From Dialister sp. CAG:486 (GTDB lineage Bacteria > Bacillota > Negativicutes > Veillonellales > Dialisteraceae), in contig FR879557.1 of assembly GCA_000434475.1 (NCBI GenBank), forward strand, positions 1,589 through 32,670: 31,082 nt of DNA. The letters are read 5' to 3'. The notes beneath the pieces are model-generated. The model ran no database searches and had not been told where the DNA came from. It saw only the letters and a program-made list of their open reading frames with translations. How positions within the stretch are numbered: position 1 is the first letter of the stretch; each line of letters starts with the position of its first letter. Positions 1-8,334 of the stretch are shown here, piece by piece. The position numbers and the translations under genes were made by a program.

Positions 1-101
1 GTTTTTCAGCAGGATATTGGACGATGGGAAATGGGGTTGTTCACAGTGAGTGAGGGGCATGGGAGAAAGGGAGACTTTACCTTATCCGCCCATGGGGCTC
101 C
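1..101. other. Short gene-free edge downstream of dnaA
   Basis: This is the gap after the dnaA stop, where dnaN would be expected next to the left, outside the window. One DnaA-box-like nonamer, TTGTTCACA, lies at 37-45 (one mismatch to TTATNCACA). I see no terminator-quality hairpin and no gene. Confidence 0.5.
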
Positions 102-1700
102 TTATCCCCGCTGCTTTAAGAGCTTTCGGATCGCTTCGATGGAAGCGCGGGTCTGCGGGTCACGCTCGATGTCTTTTTCCACGCGTTCGCAGGCATAGAG
201 GACTGTCGAGTGGTCTTTTCTATGGAAATAGTCACGCAGCGTCGGGTAGGACTCGTTCAGCTCATTGCGGCACAGGTACATGGCGATCTGGCGCGGGATG
301 ACGATCTTCTGCGGACGGCCGCGGCCGAGGAGCTTATCCTTCTTGACGCCGTAGTACTGGCAGACGGTATCGATGATGAAGTCGACGGTAAGCTCTTGTC
401 GGTTGTCGAGGGGGATCTGGTCTTTCAGCGCATCCTTGGTGAAGGCGAGCGTGATCGTTTGTTTCTTGATCTGCGAGAAGGTGACGAGCTTATTGAAAGC
501 TCCCTCCAGCTCACGGACATTGGTATTGATATGACTTGCGATATAGTCGACCACGTCTTTCGGGAGTGTGATATTGAGCTTTTCGGCCCTCTGCTGAAGG
601 ATGATGCAGCAGATCTCATAGTCCGGCGGAGAGATCGGGGCGACGAGCCCGCTCGAGAAGCGCGTCTGCAGGCGGTCTTCGAGCTTGTCGATATCCTGCG
701 GTGTGCGGTCGCTCGTCATGATGATGTGCTTCTTCTTATCGAAGAGGTCATTGAATGTATTGAAGATCTCCATCTTCGTCGCATCCTTGGAGCCGAAGAA
801 CTGCACGTCGTCGATCAGGAGAAAGTCCAGATTTCTATACTTGGCACGGAATTTCGGCATGGTGTGATTCTGGATGGCATCGATCAGCTCATTGGTGAAA
901 GTCTCGCTCGAGACGAAGAGGACGGAAAGCTCCGGCTTGTTTTCGTGGATGTAGTTGCAGATGGCGTGGAGCAGATGCGTCTTGCCAAGACCGGAGGGAC
1001 CGTAGATGAAAAGAGGGTTCATTTTCTGATCGGCCTGATCCGGATGGTCGGCCGTCTTGGCGACCGCATAAGCGGCCTGAAAGGCGATCTCGTTGCAGTT
1101 GCCATGGACGAAGGTGGAGAAGGTGTATTCTTCATTGACCGGATTCGGCAGGAAGGCATTTCTCTTCTTCGGCTCGCTGCGCACGGGCGCATCGAAGAGG
1201 GAGGTCTCTCCGAGCTCCCGGATGTCGGGGAGCGGGACCTCATCGGCCGTCATAGGCTTCAGCTTGGAAAAATCCGGCGGCATGGCTTCCTTTGGAAAGG
1301 GATCATCGATATCAGGCTCCGGGAGAGGCGCCGGCGTATTTTCATAGGGGGCATCGGCTGTCTCACGGGCCATCGGGAAGGGCGCCTCGCTCGCCGCCTG
1401 CTTTTTGGAGGCACCGGCTTCCGGAAACGGCGGTATCGGCGTGGGTTCCGCGGGCTGGTTCATGATATCAGAGATCTCGATGGAAAGCTGCTTCCCCGTG
1501 ATGTCGAAAATAATTTTTTCCAGCTTTCCTTTATATACATTTTCGATCCATGGTTTCCGCCGCTTGTTTTTGGGCGAAATCGTCAGTGTGTTTTCTGTCA
1601 TGGAGATAGGAAAGACTTCGTTGGAAAACATGTCATAGTACGGGTGGTCATACTGGTCGATATAGTCCAGGATCTGATCCCATAATTGAAAGAAGTCCAT
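102..1700 (-). CDS. dnaA: Chromosomal replication initiator DnaA
   Basis: DnaA binds DnaA boxes at oriC, opens the origin as an ATP-bound helical oligomer and loads the DnaB helicase. The 532-residue product has all four domains: an N-terminal domain I (about 1-85), a long Pro/Glu-rich linker (about 85-185), an AAA+ core with Walker A GPSGLGKT (234-241) and Walker B LLIDDVQ (294-300), and a C-terminal DNA-binding domain with the family signature around the residues RKDHSTVLYA. It is longer than the E. coli protein (467 aa), mainly through the linker. The ATG at 1700 is the natural start; the gene is transcribed leftward, away from the box cluster behind it. The function is certain. Confidence 0.98.
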   Translation of the reverse strand: MDFFQLWDQILDYIDQYDHPYYDMFSNEVFPISMTENTLTISPKNKRRKPWIENVYKGKLEKIIFDITGKQLSIEISDIMNQPAEPTPIPPFPEAGASKKQAASEAPFPMARETADAPYENTPAPLPEPDIDDPFPKEAMPPDFSKLKPMTADEVPLPDIRELGETSLFDAPVRSEPKKRNAFLPNPVNEEYTFSTFVHGNCNEIAFQAAYAVAKTADHPDQADQKMNPLFIYGPSGLGKTHLLHAICNYIHENKPELSVLFVSSETFTNELIDAIQNHTMPKFRAKYRNLDFLLIDDVQFFGSKDATKMEIFNTFNDLFDKKKHIIMTSDRTPQDIDKLEDRLQTRFSSGLVAPISPPDYEICCIILQQRAEKLNITLPKDVVDYIASHINTNVRELEGAFNKLVTFSQIKKQTITLAFTKDALKDQIPLDNRQELTVDFIIDTVCQYYGVKKDKLLGRGRPQKIVIPRQIAMYLCRNELNESYPTLRDYFHRKDHSTVLYACERVEKDIERDPQTRASIEAIRKLLKQRG

Positions 1701-1740
1701 AGGGTACCTCGCTTGCCATACATAGGGCAGCCGCCGTGGC

Positions 1741-1984
1741 TGTGACTATGTGAATGACTTTGTGAATAATTGTGAATAAGGCGTTGTCTCCGATCGGACG
1801 CTTCTGGAAGAGGCTTGATGGCATCGGAGAAAGCGGCGATTGAATATCTTTGTGGATAAGTGGATAAGTCTGTGAATTAATAGATGCTTTCTATGGCTTT
1901 TCCACACGTTCTTCTGCGGTTTTCAAATGGCATTGTGAATAACTTCATTGTATCATTTCCCTTGCCTCTTGTATATGTACAAGA
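1741..1984. other. oriC: Putative replication origin (oriC) with DnaA-box cluster
   Basis: Four perfect DnaA boxes (TTATNCACA, read here as TGTGNATAA) lie at 1761-1769, 1771-1779, 1851-1859 and 1934-1942, all in the same orientation. Near matches lie at 1749-1757, 1859-1867 and 1871-1879, and one in the opposite orientation at 1898-1906. The first pair is separated by a single base. A 7-bp inverted repeat (TCTTGTA/TACAAGA, 1967-1984) sits at the far edge. Position directly behind dnaA and box density make oriC the simplest reading; part of the cluster may also serve DnaA autoregulation. I could not place the DNA-unwinding element with confidence. Confidence 0.85.
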
Positions 1985-2129
1985 TGTGGGGAGGAAACCG
2001 GACAGGGACGCAAGGAAAACGGCGGAGAGCGGGTTTGGGGTGTAAGGTCAGCCCTTGTGGCGGGGCTCCCTTTGATCGTTTGCGAAAGAGGGGGAGCGGG
2101 TTCTATGGGTTCGAAAGGTAGAGCGGGGT

Positions 2130-2400
2130 TGGGGCAGCGCCAGATCCTTCGACTCAGTTCTCACTGTTCCGCCTTTACATGTTCAAACATCCGACATTTC
2201 ACTCCGCTCAGGATGACGAAACGGGGCGATGCCCGAAGGTCTCTTGATAGCAGCTTCCCGTTTTGGTTTCCTGTCATCGACAGCCGGCTTGCCAATGAAA
2301 AAGATTTCTCGCTTCGCTCGAAATGACGATGCGGGGGCTGGTGTCTCTCGGTGTATTAGCCTTCCAGTCCCCAGCCACTAGCCACCTCTCCCCTTTCCCA
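2130..2400. repeat. Interspersed repeats, families A and B
   Basis: Gene-free. Family A (about 2146-2221) begins CTTCGACTCAGTTCTC and ends CTCCGCTCAGGATGACGAAA, with a variable centre of about 40 nt. Family B (about 2303-2328) is the near-palindrome AGATTTCTCGCTTCGCTC followed by GAAATGACG. A short family C piece (CCACTAGCCAC) is at 2375-2386. The same modules recur across the window in other orders and orientations. The stretch 1985-2130 is G-rich with no recognisable feature. Confidence 0.8.
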
Positions 2401-2465
2401 AACCTTGCCTTGCCAGCCTTCCCTTTGGTAAAATATAAGTAAAAATAACCTAAGCGAGGCAAAGT

Positions 2466-3194
2466 ATGAGTGAGATTACAAATGATCCGAGGCTGAAACA
2501 GGCGGCGGAGGAAGCGATAGCAAAGGCAGCAGGCCGGCGCGTGATTTCCTTCACGCTGGATGGTGAGACGTACTGGATCAAGCGGAAGATGGGAAATGGA
2601 CGGAAACAGTTTGCTAAATATTCCGTCGAGAAGGAATTTTATTTCGAAGTGGCGAAGATGACCATCGCCGGCCGCGCTGCGCCGGAGCTTGTGCCGGAGA
2701 TCCTGGTGCTGACGCCGGACTATATGGTGACAAAGGACGGCGGGCGCACGCTCAAGAACTGGCTCGATACCGATATGCCGGAAGAAGACAAAGAGCAGCT
2801 TCTCGAAGAGGCCGGCCGTGCGCTGTGCTCCCTCCATCAGGCAGGCATCGTCCATGGCCGTCCGGCATTGCGTGACATCACATGGAAAGAGGGGAATTTC
2901 ACCTTTCTGGACTGGGAGAACCGCATGCTTACCAAAGACATCGAAGAGCAGAAGGCCGTCGACCTCATTCTCCTCCTCCATGGTCTGGCACGCGAAGACT
3001 ACAGAGAAGAAGGACATCGCATGGAAGCCCTGGGCCGGGGCTATCTGGCACAAGGCGGAGAGAAGACGCGTGAAAATGCGATCCGTCTCTTCCGGAAGCA
3101 CGGCGTCCTTTACCGCATCGTCAAGGTGCTCTCCCCCTTCCACATGGTCGATGTTGAAGCGGCCAGAAAGGTGTGCGAGTACTTTTTAAATTAG
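2466..3194 (+). CDS. Small kinase-fold protein, Kdo/WaaP (lipopolysaccharide kinase) type
   Basis: The 242-residue cytoplasmic protein has no signal peptide or membrane segment. Kinase-fold landmarks are visible: a candidate ATP-anchoring Lys in YWIKRK (39), a catalytic-loop-like HGRPALRDI (130-138) and a metal-loop-like FLDWEN (147-152). These resemble the Kdo/WaaP/InaA group of LPS-core kinases and the RIO/Bud32-like kinases. The usual HxDLxxxN loop is altered: Arg132 is where the catalytic Asp is expected, although Asp137 lies nearby. It stands alone between repeat blocks, so context does not identify a substrate; phosphorylation of LPS core sugar is a family-based guess fitting a diderm Firmicute. 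A GCGAGG-like ribosome site precedes the ATG at 2466. Confidence 0.6.
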   Translation: MSEITNDPRLKQAAEEAIAKAAGRRVISFTLDGETYWIKRKMGNGRKQFAKYSVEKEFYFEVAKMTIAGRAAPELVPEILVLTPDYMVTKDGGRTLKNWLDTDMPEEDKEQLLEEAGRALCSLHQAGIVHGRPALRDITWKEGNFTFLDWENRMLTKDIEEQKAVDLILLLHGLAREDYREEGHRMEALGRGYLAQGGEKTRENAIRLFRKHGVLYRIVKVLSPFHMVDVEAARKVCEYFLN

Positions 3195-3219
3195 GAATTA
3201 GAAATTAGGAATGAAGGTG

Positions 3220-3330
3220 GCGGCTTCGCCGCATTTTAGATGACGGTATTCCCGTATCGTCAGCCTTCCCCTCGAGGGGAAGGTGCCCCGTAGGGGTGGA
3301 TAGGGCACTGGCGGTATGAAAGACAGATGA
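3220..3330. repeat. Interspersed repeat family E
   Basis: About 100 nt carrying GGCGGCTTCGCCGC, a self-complementary run centred on CCTTCCCCTCGAGGGGAAGG, then GTGCCCCGTAGGGG, and ending in ATGAAAGACAG. A second full copy is near 27190-27287 and a truncated one near 26914-26958. No coding potential is apparent. Confidence 0.7.
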
Positions 3331-3385
3331 GAAAAGCGGAGAGGTGTGCGGCACATGTGGGGAAAGCCGCTTATATTTTATCTGC

Positions 3386-3437
3386 ATCGAAAAAGCCGCA
3401 GAGGGAATCGTTGGATTCACTCTGCGGCTTTTTCGAT
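3386..3437. terminator. Strong bidirectional terminator-like hairpin
   Basis: A perfect 18-bp stem pairs 3386-3403 with 3420-3437 (arms contain AAAAAGCCGCAGAG and its complement). The loop can pair further through GAATC/GATTC. The A-rich start of the left arm and the T5 run of the right arm suit termination in both directions, between the + strand kinase-like gene and the convergent upp gene. Confidence 0.8.
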
Positions 3438-3524
3438 GGAAACAGGGAGGAAAACGGCAAGCGGCCATCGCCTATATACTTGCGGCGAAGCCGCCATAAC
3501 AACCCTGAACTCTGAAGTTTGAAA

Positions 3525-3762
3525 GCAGGGATGAGTGGCTAGTGACTAGTGACTAGTGACTGGTAGCTAGGGATTAGTGGCTAGGGATTAGGTTTGCGAT
3601 ACGAGAAAACCGCTAGTTTCAGACCTCCGCGGCGCTTTCATTATTTTATGCGCCGCACCTTCCCCGTTGAACCCTCAGAACCTATAGAACCTTCTGAACC
3701 TCTTTCCCAATGAAATCAAAGGGAAACTCGCCCGATGAGCTAACCCTGAACCCTTAAACCTT
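3525..3762. repeat. Interspersed repeats, families C and D
   Basis: Family C (about 3531-3592) is a run of near-identical short units such as GTGACTAGTGACTGGTAGC and GGCTAGGGATT, rich in the tetramer CTAG. Family D (about 3668-3760) is a run of GAACCCT/GAACCTT units. Both recur elsewhere in the window. There is no gene here. Confidence 0.8.
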
Positions 3763-3763
3763 C

Positions 3764-4387
3764 TTACTTTGTCCCGAAGATGCGGTCGCCGGCATCGCCA
3801 AGACCCGGGAGGATGTATTTCTTTTCATTCAGCTGACGGTCGAGGGAGGCGGTATAGATCGGAACGTCCGGATGCGCCTGGTTCACGACCTCGACACCTT
3901 CCGGGGCAGCGACGAGGCACATGAATTTGATATTCTTGACGCCTTTTTCTTTCATCATGTCGATGGCTGCGACGGCGCTGCCTCCGGTAGCGAGCATCGG
4001 ATCGACAAGGATGAAGTCGCGATTTTCCACATCAGGGAGCTTGCAGTAGTATTCGATCGGCTTGGCGGTGACGGGATCGCGGTAGAGGCCGATGACGCCG
4101 ATGCGGGCAGACGGCATGAGTTCGGTGAGGCCTTCCACCATGCCGAAGCCGGCGCGCAGGATCGGGACGATGCCGAGCTTCTTGCCGGCGACCTGTTTTC
4201 CTGTCGCTTTTTCGAGCGGTGTCTCGATAGCGACATCTTCGAGCGGCAGATCGCGGGTGAGCTCATAGCCCATCAGGAGCGTGATCTCCTGCAGCAGACG
4301 GCGGAACTCACCGGAGCTGGTTTCTTTCTTTCTCATAATGGTCAGCTTGTGCTGGATCAGCGGATGATCAATGACATGGATATGCAT
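3764..4387 (-). CDS. upp: Uracil phosphoribosyltransferase
   Basis: This enzyme makes UMP from uracil and PRPP (pyrimidine salvage, cytoplasm). The 207-residue product matches the usual family length of about 208. The PRPP-binding loop is the segment [12 protein letters not shown] (125-136). The carboxy-terminal GLGDAGDR, which contacts uracil, is at 195-202. I chose the ATG at 4387 because GAGGAGG sits just upstream; a longer open frame to 4456 lacks a ribosome site and exceeds the family's length. A TACAAT -10-like element lies at 4445-4450 on this strand. The gene stands alone; salvage genes often sit with a uracil permease, which is not seen here. Confidence 0.96.
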   Translation of the reverse strand: MHIHVIDHPLIQHKLTIMRKKETSSGEFRRLLQEITLLMGYELTRDLPLEDVAIETPLEKATGKQVAGKKLGIVPILRAGFGMVEGLTELMPSARIGVIGLYRDPVTAKPIEYYCKLPDVENRDFILVDPMLATGGSAVAAIDMMKEKGVKNIKFMCLVAAPEGVEVVNQAHPDVPIYTASLDRQLNEKKYILPGLGDAGDRIFGTK

Positions 4388-4486
4388 AATGGCCTCCTCA
4401 GGGAAATACAGAGTGAATAGGAAGTAGCGATTTTTGCTTTTCTCATTGTAGCACAAATGAGAGAGGTTTGGGGGAGGGACGGCTCT

Positions 4487-4780
4487 TTGATTGCGTGCGA
4501 AAGTTTCGCTTGAATAAGAAATGAGAAATGCGAAGTGCTGGTGCGGCGCGTTTCGTCATCCTGAGCGGGGGGAAACATCGTATGTTAGAAAATGGCTTAT
4601 TTGAAACAGGAGAACTGAGTCGAAGGATATAAGCACCGAGGAGTATCAATAATGGCGAGGCCCGAAGGTGGCATTTCAGTCACCAGTCACTAGTCACTAG
4701 TCACTCGAGGCTACTAATCCCTAGCTACCAGTCACTAGCTCTCCTCATCCCTGCTTTCAAACTTCAGGGCACGTCCCACG
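4487..4780. repeat. Interspersed repeats, families F, A and C
   Basis: Family F (about 4487-4548) carries GAAAGTTTCGCTTGAAT, AAGAAATGAGAAATG and TGGTGCGGCGC; a close copy lies near 27470-27520. A reverse-oriented family A copy (TTTCGTCATCCTGAGC to AACTGAGTCGAAGGAT) spans about 4551-4629. Family C units (AGTCACTAGTCACTAGTCAC, reversed) lie at about 4680-4740. No gene is visible. Confidence 0.75.
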
Positions 4781-4811
4781 AGCGAACCCTGTTTTCTTAA
4801 ACCTTTCTTTA

Positions 4812-4840
4812 ATGACAATTTCCGAAGAATGTTGTAAAAT
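4812..4840 (+). promoter_or_regulatory. Likely promoter of the secreted beta-helix gene
   Basis: The elements are ATGACA (4812-4817), a 17-nt spacer and TAAAAT (4835-4840). The leader can form a small hairpin, ACCTC/GAGGT (about 4871-4892), before the AAGAGGA ribosome site. Read by eye, not tested. Confidence 0.5.
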
Positions 4841-4927
4841 GAAAGACAGTATGACAGAAATGAATTTTTATACCTCTATATATAGTTTGAGGTCCATATA
4901 GCTCCAAGTAAAGAAAAGAGGAATCGT

Positions 4928-6442
4928 ATGAAATCCAATAAACTGACATCCCTTCTCTGCGCACTGGCTCTGACAGGGGCGGTGATGCCGCTTTCTATGG
5001 CAGAGGCGGCAGAGCCGGCTCCGGTGGCAGCTCAGGAAGCACCTGCTGAAGGTGTGAACTACACCGATGCCCTGATGAAGGGACTGTCTCTGACACTTCC
5101 TGATGTCCAGAGTGCGGTCGAGTCCGGCACGTTCAAGAATCTTTCACCAGAAGCACCTAAGCCTGCAGAGCCGGAGCCCGCTCCGCTGCCCGAACCGGAA
5201 CCCGAGCCAGAGCCCGAGCCGGAACCGGAACCCGAACCTGCGCCTGCCCCGGCACCGGCGGCGAAGTATACCGCAGATCAGGGGAGCGCAGCCGCCGAGA
5301 TCGGATCCGATGGCGCGTATGACGGCATGACCTACAGCTCGGACAAAGCGGATGAGAATGCGCTTCGAGTCTCTATGGCATACATCACCGCGAAGGGCGA
5401 TACCATCACGAAGTCTGGGGACACCTCGAGTGCAGAAAACAGTGACCTTTACGGGATGAATGCGGCGTTGCTCGTGACCCATGGCGGACACGGGGCTTTC
5501 ACGGATGCGAAGATTTCCAGCACAGGAAACGGCGCGACGGGCGCCTATGGCTACAGCAAGGGCACGTACATCAATCTGACGAATGCACAGGTCTCCACCA
5601 CAGGCGCGCAGGCTGCGGGCGTCGAAGTCTCCCAGCGTGCGATGATGAAGGTAGAGGCATCCACGGTCACTACCACCGGAGAGCAGTCGCCGGCGATCCG
5701 CATCTCTCAAAACGGTGGCATCCTTCTCACCGAAAACTCCGACTTTACCGCTTCCGGTGCGAATGCACACGGCATCTATACCCAGGGCGATGTGACCGTC
5801 ACAGGCGGGACTGTCAAGGCGGAAAAGACCAAGGCGGCCGTCATCAAGAATATCAGCTCCATCACGCTCGATGGAGCGACGCTCGAAGGCAATGAGACAG
5901 GCTCGCTTCCTTACAATATCGTCATGTATTCGGATGCCGACGCGATCGGTGTCACGGGGACGCAGCAGTTCGAGGCGAATCAGGCAAGCCTCATCTCTCA
6001 TAAGGGCGGCATGTTCTATGTGACCGGCACCCACTGCCGCATCACGCTGAAGGACAGCACGCTCACGCAGGATGAAGCATCGCCTGTCTTCACCATCACA
6101 GGCAATGACGGCGGCTACGGCTGGGGCGATGCGGGCGCGAACGGCGGTCACGCGGAAGTCATCCTGTCGCATCAGATCCTGAATGGCGATATTCTTCTCG
6201 ATACCATCTCGGATATCAATCTCAATATCAAAGACCAGTCCACCTGGACCGGTGCGATCACCATCGCTCCGAATGCCCAGAAGGGTGCTCCGTACAAGAC
6301 CAATGCTGATGTTTTCATTGCGGAAGGCTCTACATGGAACCTGACCGCAGACTCTCAGATCACCAGCCTCTTCAATCTGGGCACGATCCATTACAACGGA
6401 CACACCATCACACTTGCCGATGGGACGGTCATGAAGGAATAA
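4928..6442 (+). CDS. Secreted beta-helix protein resembling an autotransporter passenger, without a barrel
   Basis: The 504-residue product has a Sec signal peptide (1-27, likely cut after SMAEA), an acidic proline-rich linker of Glu-Pro repeats (about 79-111), and a long Gly/Thr/Ser-rich repetitive region (about 113-504). The repeated pattern of short beta strands, such as ISSTGNGATGAYGYS and VTVTGGTVKAEKTKA, fits a parallel beta-helix of the pectin-lyase/autotransporter type. The final strands (STWNLTADSQITSLFNLGTI) look like those that normally precede the autochaperone and beta-barrel domains, but the protein ends there. No 250-300 residue translocator, LPXTG motif or SLH domain is visible. 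It could be a truncated autotransporter, a passenger secreted by a separate partner, or a periplasmic/surface protein. Adhesin-like function is inference. Confidence 0.6.
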   Translation: MKSNKLTSLLCALALTGAVMPLSMAEAAEPAPVAAQEAPAEGVNYTDALMKGLSLTLPDVQSAVESGTFKNLSPEAPKPAEPEPAPLPEPEPEPEPEPEPEPEPAPAPAPAAKYTADQGSAAAEIGSDGAYDGMTYSSDKADENALRVSMAYITAKGDTITKSGDTSSAENSDLYGMNAALLVTHGGHGAFTDAKISSTGNGATGAYGYSKGTYINLTNAQVSTTGAQAAGVEVSQRAMMKVEASTVTTTGEQSPAIRISQNGGILLTENSDFTASGANAHGIYTQGDVTVTGGTVKAEKTKAAVIKNISSITLDGATLEGNETGSLPYNIVMYSDADAIGVTGTQQFEANQASLISHKGGMFYVTGTHCRITLKDSTLTQDEASPVFTITGNDGGYGWGDAGANGGHAEVILSHQILNGDILLDTISDINLNIKDQSTWTGAITIAPNAQKGAPYKTNADVFIAEGSTWNLTADSQITSLFNLGTIHYNGHTITLADGTVMKE

Positions 6443-6459
6443 ATTTATAGAAATAGAAG

Positions 6460-6497
6460 ATCACGCGGTGCGAGTAAGTCGCATGGCGTGATTTTTT
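6460..6497 (+). terminator. Rho-independent terminator
   Basis: An ATCACGC/GCGTGAT stem extended inward by GTGCGA/TCGCAT is followed by T6, 18 nt after the stop codon of the beta-helix gene. It marks this gene as a complete transcription unit. Confidence 0.85.
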
Positions 6498-6505
6498 ATT
6501 TGAGA

Positions 6506-7341
6506 CTGAAGTTTGAAAGCAGGAATGAGTGGCTAGGGATTGGGAGCCTCGAGTGACTAGTGACTGAGTTTCTTCGGCATCGTCATCCCGAGCGCAGCCG
6601 AGGGATCTCTACTGCCCTGCAGGAATCAGCGTGTATGCGCTGAGGGGAAACGATGTCTTGGTGCTGCCTCACATCAGGCAATGAGCGTTTTGCCATATAG
6701 ATTTCTCGGCTACGCTCGAAATGACGACAGCGCGAAGCGCTATCAAAACTCCGCGGCGCTTAGATCTTTCGACTCAATTCTCCCGTTTCAGATAAGCCAT
6801 TTTTTAACATACGACGTTTTCCTCCGCTCAGGATGACGAAATGCGCCGCACCACAACCTTGAACCTTGAACCTTGAACCCTGAACCCTGAACCCTGAACC
6901 TTGAACCCTCTTTCGCTCAATCCAAGGGCGGCACGCCCCTAGGGCTAACCCTGAAGTTTGAAAGCAGGGATGATTAGTGGCTAGGGATTGGGAGCCTCGA
7001 GTGACTAGTGACTAGTGACTGGTGACTGGGGTTCTTCGGCATCGTCATCCCGAGCGCAGCCGAGGGGTCTCTACTGCCCTGCAGGAATCAGCGTGTATGC
7101 GCTGAGGGGAAACGATGTCTTGGTGCTGCCTCACATCAGGCAATGAGCGTTTTGCCATATAGATTTCTCGGCTACGCTCGAAATGACGACAGCGCGAAGC
7201 GCTATCAAAACTCCGCGGCGCTTAGATCCTTCGACTCAGTTCTCCCGTTTCAGATAAGCCATTTTTTAACATACGACGTTTTCCTCCGCTCAGGATGACG
7301 AAATGCGCCGCACCACAACCCTGAACCTTGAACCTTGAACC
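6506..7341. repeat. Composite repeat block present twice in tandem
   Basis: The stretch 6571-6858 recurs at 7033-7320 (288 bp, no gaps, about three to four mismatches). It contains a family B-like pair of arms (CATCCCGAGCGCAGCCGAGG and ATTTCTCGGCTACGCTCG) around a unique core, then a family A copy. Each copy is preceded by family C units (about 6526-6565 and 6973-7030) and followed by family D GAACC units (about 6855-6905 and 7316-7341). The spacer 6906-6950 is family F-like. The higher-order period is 445-462 bp. No gene, transposase or terminal duplication is visible. Confidence 0.9.
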
Positions 7342-7352
7342 TTCATTTCCTC

Positions 7353-7382
7353 TTGACGCAGCCCTTTCACTAGTGCTATAAA
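7353..7382 (+). promoter_or_regulatory. Likely promoter of the metQ-like gene
   Basis: TTGACG (7353-7358), an 18-nt spacer and TATAAA (7377-7382) start right after the last family D unit. The short leader to 7454 shows no S-box or T-box signature by eye. Confidence 0.6.
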
Positions 7383-7454
7383 TAAAACTATATTTCATAT
7401 GATATGCGTGCGGCGTATAGCCGTACCTCTCTTTTTCCGTCTGGAGGGATCCCT

Positions 7455-8285
7455 ATGAACTTCAAAAAAGCCATCCTCGTATCGGCTGCAGTCCTCGCGG
7501 CTGCTGGCATCATCGCAGGCTGCGGTGACCAGAAAGCCGCGTCCTCTGCTTCTTCCGCAGCTGCCAAAGAAACCACCATCAAGGTCGGCGTATCCCCTGT
7601 ACCGCACGCTGAGATCGTCGGCGTTGTGAAAGACAAGCTCGCCAAAGAAGGCGTCAAGGTCGAAATGGTCGAATTCACCGACTATGTCCAGCCGAACCTG
7701 GCCCTTGCGGATAAGAGCCTCGATGCGAACTTCTTCCAGCATAAACCATATCTGGATGAATTCTGCAAATCCAAAGGCCTGAAGCTGACATCCCTGGGAG
7801 CTGTCCATCTCGAACCGATGTGCGTGTATTCCAAGAAGCTGAAGTCTTTGAATGATCTTGCTGACGGCGCGCATGTAGCCATTCCGAATGACCCGACCAA
7901 TGGCGGCCGCGCCCTCCTCGTCCTCCAGTCTGCCGGTCTCATCAAACTGAAGGAAGGCGCTCCGATCACCGCGACCCCGCAGGATATCGCAGAGAACCCG
8001 AAGAACCTGGAATTTTCCGAATTGGAAGCCCCGCAGCTTCCGCGTGCTCTGGAGGATGCGGATATCGCGATCATCAATATGAACTTCGCCCTCGAAGCAA
8101 AGCTCGATCCGAAGAGTGCCATCTACAGCGAAGGCTCCGACTCCCCGTATGCGAATATCGTAGCTGTCCGTGAAGGTGATGAAAACCGTCCGGAACTCCA
8201 GAAGTTCATGAAAGCGCTCACAAGCAAAGAAGTCAAGGACTTCATCGAAAAGAAATACGGCGGCTCTGTCAAGACCGTATTCTGA
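7455..8285 (+). CDS. metQ: MetQ/NlpA-family substrate-binding lipoprotein
   Basis: The 276-residue product is the extracytoplasmic binding component of a methionine (or related amino acid) ABC importer. It has a lipoprotein signal peptide with lipobox IAGC (Cys23), a Ser/Ala-rich tether, then the NlpA family fold: KVGVSPVPHAEI near the start, the ANFFQHKPYLD segment, and IPNDPTNGGRAL. I chose the ATG at 7455, 8 nt after GGAGGG, because it begins the signal peptide; a longer in-frame start at 7404 would add an unlikely leader. The ATPase and permease genes (metN, metI) are not adjacent, so the protein must dock on a transporter encoded elsewhere. Methionine as ligand is a family default. Confidence 0.88.
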   Translation: MNFKKAILVSAAVLAAAGIIAGCGDQKAASSASSAAAKETTIKVGVSPVPHAEIVGVVKDKLAKEGVKVEMVEFTDYVQPNLALADKSLDANFFQHKPYLDEFCKSKGLKLTSLGAVHLEPMCVYSKKLKSLNDLADGAHVAIPNDPTNGGRALLVLQSAGLIKLKEGAPITATPQDIAENPKNLEFSELEAPQLPRALEDADIAIINMNFALEAKLDPKSAIYSEGSDSPYANIVAVREGDENRPELQKFMKALTSKEVKDFIEKKYGGSVKTVF

Positions 8286-8298
8286 TCGCGCCTTTGAA

Positions 8299-8326
8299 GA
8301 AAAACTCCCCGAAAGGGGAGTTTTTT
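8299..8326 (+). terminator. Rho-independent terminator
   Basis: AAAACTCCCC, loop GAAA and GGGGAGTTTT with a T6 run lie 13 nt after the metQ stop. Confidence 0.92.
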
Positions 8327-8334
8327 GTTGGGGC

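Noticed and set aside
210..1685. Long open frame on the + strand opposite dnaA (491 codons)
   Set aside because: It is the antisense shadow of dnaA, with no ribosome site, low-complexity composition and no recognisable domain.
3531..7341. Short tandem units resembling a CRISPR array
   Set aside because: Units of family C and D are contiguous and variable, with no regular unique spacers, and no cas genes are present.
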